Below are positions 59,522 through 64,000 of a DNA stretch of 64,000 nt, piece by piece. The notes under the pieces were generated by a model. That model was not told where the DNA came from. It worked only from the letters and a program-made list of their open reading frames with translations, and searched no databases. This DNA is from Centroberyx gerrardi (Eukaryota; Chordata; Actinopteri; Beryciformes; Berycidae). Made by a program: the position numbers and the translations under genes. Position 1 is the first letter of the stretch. The number at the start of each line of letters is the position of its first letter. The stretch is taken from positions 13,074,676-13,138,675 of the forward strand of contig NC_136016.1 in the NCBI RefSeq assembly GCF_048128805.1, read 5' to 3'.

Positions 59522-60020
59522 GCTTGTTTGCTTGTGTGTTTGTATTGCCACGGTCAGGCGAAAACCTCATGACTGCAGTTTTGTTGGTTTTCATGTTTTT
59601 GGCTGTGCAGCTGGCCCAGCACCATGCATTGCCCTGGGGTTTAACATATTGCCAGTTTAAACATTTTGAAGTGCGCATGCTGGAGGCACGGCCAGAACGG
59701 CCCGGCCATCACCAGAGACACCTAGTCCTGTTTGCTTGAATTGAAGGATTATGAGGCAGGGATGGGGACTCCAGTTCGCAAATCACACTCAAGTGGCTTC
59801 AGACTTCAGACTCGACGACCACTAGATTTGTGACTCGTGAACAATGAGTGTCTGTAAAAGAATGGCATTGTTGCATTATGTTAGAAATTGTTTTTCTATT
59901 CATGTTTCGCATGACTATAATGCATCTAAGCGTCATACTCTGATGTACAGTTCCGACAAACAAAACAGCATCAGCATGGCATCAGCTACAGTGTAAATTT
60001 GAATAGCATTAAAGACTTAA

Positions 60021-60632
60021 AGGATAAGGCCGGTGTTTTTTAATGCATTGCTTACCATCAACAAATCCTATGAAAATAACAAAATCAACAATGATTTTGT
60101 TTTGCCAGCAAGTCTCGTCCATGTAGCCGGTGCCCAATGAAGCCATGTCCCAGCAGCCATAGAACTCCATTGTATTAAAAAAACGATTAAAAACACGTCA
60201 CAGAGCCATGCCGTTGCTTTGGGCAGCATATTTCATCATCACGATGCACCGGGCCAGCCGACTTTTTCCTCAAACAACTTAATAAGCCGGCTGTAAACAC
60301 TTTGCGATCTCAGGAAAGTAGTTCCGTAGCACCAAAAATAGTCCCCGGCGTAATGAAGAATTTGTTCCCATTTGAATTTGATTTGGTAATAACTACAACA
60401 GCCTGACTTTTCGTGGTAACAGCGATTTTTAAAATTGAAACTATGTCTTTGTGAGCTGTATTTCAAGGTTTTTAGCTTACAATTGGAGCCAATTACTTCC
60501 GGGTTGACGGCTAAAAATGGTACGTGGGAAGTCAGAAAGTAACGGGAGTAGAGCAAACGCATTGTTGATTTTGTTATTTTCATAGGATTTCTTGACGGTA
60601 AGCAATGCATTAAAAAACACCATCTTTATCCT
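60021..60632. mobile_element. TTAA-flanked MITE with 73-bp inverted repeats (piggyBac-like)
   Basis: Arms at 60021-60093 and 60560-60632 are reverse complements with only a few mismatches: one begins AGGATAAGGCCGGTG, the other reads AGGATAAAGATGGTG on the opposite strand. TTAA lies immediately outside each end (60017-60020, 60633-60636). The 612-base element has no transposase. Confidence 0.8.
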
Positions 60633-61654
60633 TTAAACTTTGCTATTGCAGGACAGTATACCGTATTAAGTGGTTATGTACAATTGTGGTTCCTATCAAT
60701 ACCTTCATTTGGGTCACATTGTCATTGTATTTAACCAGTACCTGATATACTAACGGCTTAATTAGACATAATGTCATCAGCTGGCTGTAATGTTGTTGTT
60801 TAAGCAGACTGGGACTTGGCACTTGACGCTTGAACTCAAAGATTTGAGACTTCTGCAATACCCGTTCTTTGGGTTGTAACATTTAGCTTCTAATTTCACT
60901 TCATATTGCGAGCATCTCTGTTTTATGGCTTATAAAATGTTTATGACCATTGAGCCCATGAAAATCATTGAAAACTCACTGTATAATTTCCAAAACTATG
61001 CGTCAATATCAAAATAAAGCTTAATTCCTGAGAAGTTGACATTTTGGGCATGCAAGGTGAAGGCATAAATATGAGTGTCTGCCTTCATGCATGTATATGT
61101 GTTTGTGTGGGTGTATGTGTGTGTGTGTGTGGGCTGGTCTTTGTGTGTCTGTATCCAGCCATCCAGCATCAGGGTCTCATTTACCACATGCGCTATGTGA
61201 CAGATGTGATCTCTCCCCGGTGTTTGTTGCCTCTGAAGCTGGCGTGACGGTTTTGACACGCATCCTCTGAAAGCAAACAAAACAAACGCTGTTGTGCCGA
61301 GTTGATGACTAAATTACAGAGAGCTGCGTTTAACAAGCTACTCATTTGCTGATTATACGGAATGGTCCTTCTGAAACCCCCTATCTGACAGTCAAATGAA
61401 AAGCCTCTGTCCAGCGGAACAGAGGGCTCTTTAAAGTGAGGAGAGAGGGGGCAGAGATGGAGAGAGGGAGGGGGCAGAGAGATGGAGGCAAGAGGAGAGA
61501 GGGGAGTGGAGAAAGAAACTGGAGAAATGGAGAGGGGGATGTAGAAATTTATGGTCACAGGAACATTGTCAGAGCTCTATGGCCTTGAACCTTGCGCTCT
61601 TTACTATTGGCTGCTTGTAGGTAAATAATGAATTGAAGCTTATTCTACTTTTGG

Positions 61655-61690
61655 TCTCATTGTACGTCGCTCTGGATGAGAGCATCAGAA
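61655..61690. repeat. teleost repeat 3'-tail fragment
   Basis: Contains tgtacgtcgctctggatgag followed by agcatc, resembling the same tail as at 57395. Confidence 0.4.
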
Positions 61691-61887
61691 AAATCCCTGC
61701 CAAGATGTAAAAATGTTAAGCAAACAAGATACAGAGATGCAGATTACTCTGCTATGAATGGTTGATTCTTTTGGTTCATTGGATTAAATATTGACATGAT
61801 ATGATGACGTCAATCATCTCGTGTTGATTGGTGTTGAGAGAAAAAAACAGCAGATTTGAAAAAAAGATAAGTCTGTGTATGTTGGGT

Positions 61888-61935
<48 letters not shown>
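61888..61935. repeat. (GA)n microsatellite
   Basis: GA repeat with two AAA interruptions. Confidence 0.93.
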
Positions 61936-61936
<1 letters not shown>

Positions 61937-62085
61937 CCAAGCAAGCACGATATAATCAGCAAACACTTTCTTGCTCTTACTTTTCTGTCTCTTTCGCTCG
62001 TCTCGCTCCATGTCTTGCACAGATACACACACACATACACACTTTGCAACCCCTCCGCACTATAACACAAACATACACACACACG

Positions 62086-62088
<3 letters not shown>

Positions 62089-62121
<33 letters not shown>
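62089..62121. repeat. (CA)n microsatellite
   Basis: About 16 CA units following shorter CA-rich segments from 62021. Confidence 0.93.
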
Positions 62122-62124
<3 letters not shown>

Positions 62125-62789
62125 TGCAGGATCTCATCTCTCTGTAGCTTTCCCTTGCCTCAACAGCCTCGGAGAATGATTTCATTGGGATGACAAGTGT
62201 GCCTCTCCCTCCATATTTCTGCCACCCGGGCCCTCAGCCCGGATCCAGAGGCAGTCTGCACCAATATAAGGCCTTTTTTGCCTCTTCCCTCCTTCCATCT
62301 CCTTCTACCCAATCTGATTTTAGCTGTGCTGAAAGTAGCATTTTCTTCCTATCACAACATCACTAATGCTTACTTTCCTTCCCCTCTTTCCCCTCTCTCC
62401 CCTCTCCATCTCTCTCTCTCTCTCTCTCCCCTCCTCTCTGTCCACTAAGCAGAAAATGGGTCCGAGTTCTATTGCGGGCTATTATCTGTTTGAGCTATCT
62501 ATCTTGATAATTGACTCGTGGGGGTAAATGTGGTGGTGATTGGCGTGACGCTAATACATTCTGCCAATTTGACACGCTCATAATCCACTGGGCTTGCATT
62601 CCCCCTCGGCCATCATGGGCAGGCGTGAGGTTTGACGTGTTCGAGCGCTGTAGCATCATGGATACACACTAGTATGTGGGTGGGGAGAAACACTCGGGCT
62701 AAATAAGGAAGCAGAGCGTTTGAGTGGGTATGTAGGAAGAGGAAATTGTTCTAAACAGGCACAGGCGCACATTATGGATACAGACATGC

Positions 62790-62820
62790 ATACACACACA
62801 CACACACACACACATACACA
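62790..62820. repeat. (CA)n microsatellite
   Basis: About 12 CA units with one interruption. Confidence 0.9.
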
Positions 62821-63879
62821 TTCACATAGACACACAGAACACAACAGATTGCATGTTGCTGTCACAATCTGGATGAATAAACCCCACTGGAGGAAATGCA
62901 TACTTCTTAACATCACAAGCAATTTGTTCTGTATGCTGCTGATTGTTCAATGTAGGTAGCATGCAGCAGTGAATTACAGTGAATGACATGAATAGGTGGC
63001 ATACATTATATCCAGAGCTTAATGTATAAAAATGCCTGAATGATGACTGAATAGTGTCATTACAGTAACGCCACTGTAATGACAAAATAAATGGCGTTTT
63101 TTTAATAGTTCTTTTTCCTCATTTGGAAAAGAAAAGCATCAGTAACTAATGAAATCCCGGTATATTTATAGGAGCACTCGAGGACATTAGCATTAGAAAA
63201 TTTAATAACAGCGCTTGAAGGCATTATAAGGTAACAAACACATTGTGAACACATTCTAAAAGCATTATTATGATCAGAAATACTATTATATGCTTTAATA
63301 CGCACAATGTGCAAAACTCTAGGGGGCCGAGTGCTTTCTGGGGCAACGTGAAGTTAATCGCGTCTCCTAACACATGCACCATACTGCTGTATGGTATAAT
63401 ATAATGCAAGACATTTTCAGATGGGATAAAAGGATAGCGTGACTCACTAACAATATTTGCATAGTGCACAGAAAATGAAGCGCTACCAGAAATGAATACG
63501 GAAAACTTCAAACGCCGATGTAGCCACTGCACAAACAAGCCAGACACAAAAACCCTGTGTTAGTCCGCAAATGACACCAAGGTGTTTATCGCCTCCCAAG
63601 TGCTTGTGTAAACAATAAACATGCGTGTCTAAATAACACCGCTGGAGTGGCTCTCTAATCACACACCAGAGTCGCTGCGGCACAGGCAAGTGCGGGGCGC
63701 GATGGCGTTATAAAACCCCTTAGTGGTGGAAAAAAGAAGGGAAGAGACATGATAGAGTTGTAGCAGTCATTAAGGGCAAGGCTGCTCGCTGCATCCTGCC
63801 TTATCTGCTGCAAGGTGGAGGCATGGGGAGGGTAATTCTGCTCGGGGCTCATGTGCAAAGCCGAGATACAGTGCAAGAG

Positions 63880-64000
63880 AGAAGTAGAGAGAGAGGGAGG
63901 GAGAGAGGAGATAGAGCTGGTTCATTTGCAGCTTGTCCCCGTAGACTGTGGAAAGGATTATACTCAGAGAGAGAGAGAGGGAGAGAGAGAGAGAGAGAGA
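63880..64000. repeat. (GA)n-rich tract at the window edge
   Basis: GAGAGA and GGGA repeats with a unique interruption at about 63915-63965. It continues beyond the window. Confidence 0.85.

Larger units (their letters stand above)
47726..64000. other. gene-free region downstream of grb7
   Basis: No exon with splice signals and family similarity was found in 16 kb on either strand. Contents are microsatellites (listed separately), a TTAA-flanked MITE, teleost repeat fragments, and repeat-poor islands such as 55985-56215, 56985-57145 and 62455-62660. Confidence 0.6.

Overview
The window is nuclear DNA from a ray-finned fish, most likely a percomorph (spiny-rayed) teleost. The evidence is vertebrate gene families with compact GT-AG introns, very abundant CA/TG and GA/TC microsatellites, and interspersed repeats that I recognise as common in teleosts. 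Four protein-coding genes lie head to tail on the + strand. I found no convincing gene on the - strand, no rRNA, no functional tRNA and no CRISPR array. Exon models were built by hand from splice signals, reading phase and family alignment. Every gene model closes in frame.

Layout. (1) 1-10909: the 3' part of a progranulin gene (grn), with 12 coding exons, eight complete 12-cysteine granulin domains and the second half of another; the 5' end is outside the window. A 3' UTR probably runs to about 12.8 kb. (2) About 14.4-24.3 kb: map3k14 (NF-kB-inducing kinase, NIK), 14 coding exons, 1053 aa. (3) About 25.7-32.1 kb: a class I ADP-ribosylation factor (arf2-like), a non-coding first exon plus 4 coding exons, 181 aa. 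(4) About 33-47.7 kb: grb7 (RA-PH-BPS-SH2 adaptor), 14 coding exons, 525 aa. (5) 47.7-64 kb: no coding exon found; microsatellites, a TTAA-flanked MITE, teleost repeat fragments, and low-repeat islands that look like candidate conserved non-coding elements.

The genes are not an operon. Their grouping is conserved synteny: the human orthologues of grn, map3k14 and grb7 all lie on 17q, and mouse Arf2 lies in a region corresponding to human 17q21. Two of the genes have signalling roles: NIK drives the non-canonical NF-kB pathway and GRB7 is a receptor-tyrosine-kinase adaptor. Progranulin is a secreted/lysosomal growth factor precursor, and ARF is a Golgi GTPase.

The most unusual observations are: TG microsatellites occupying the polypyrimidine-tract position at five grb7 acceptors; a two-mode exon architecture in grn; NIK with a conserved TRAF3 degron but altered glycine loop and activation-loop threonine; and several mobile elements with readable target-site duplications. 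I saw nothing that amounts to a wholly new biological system.
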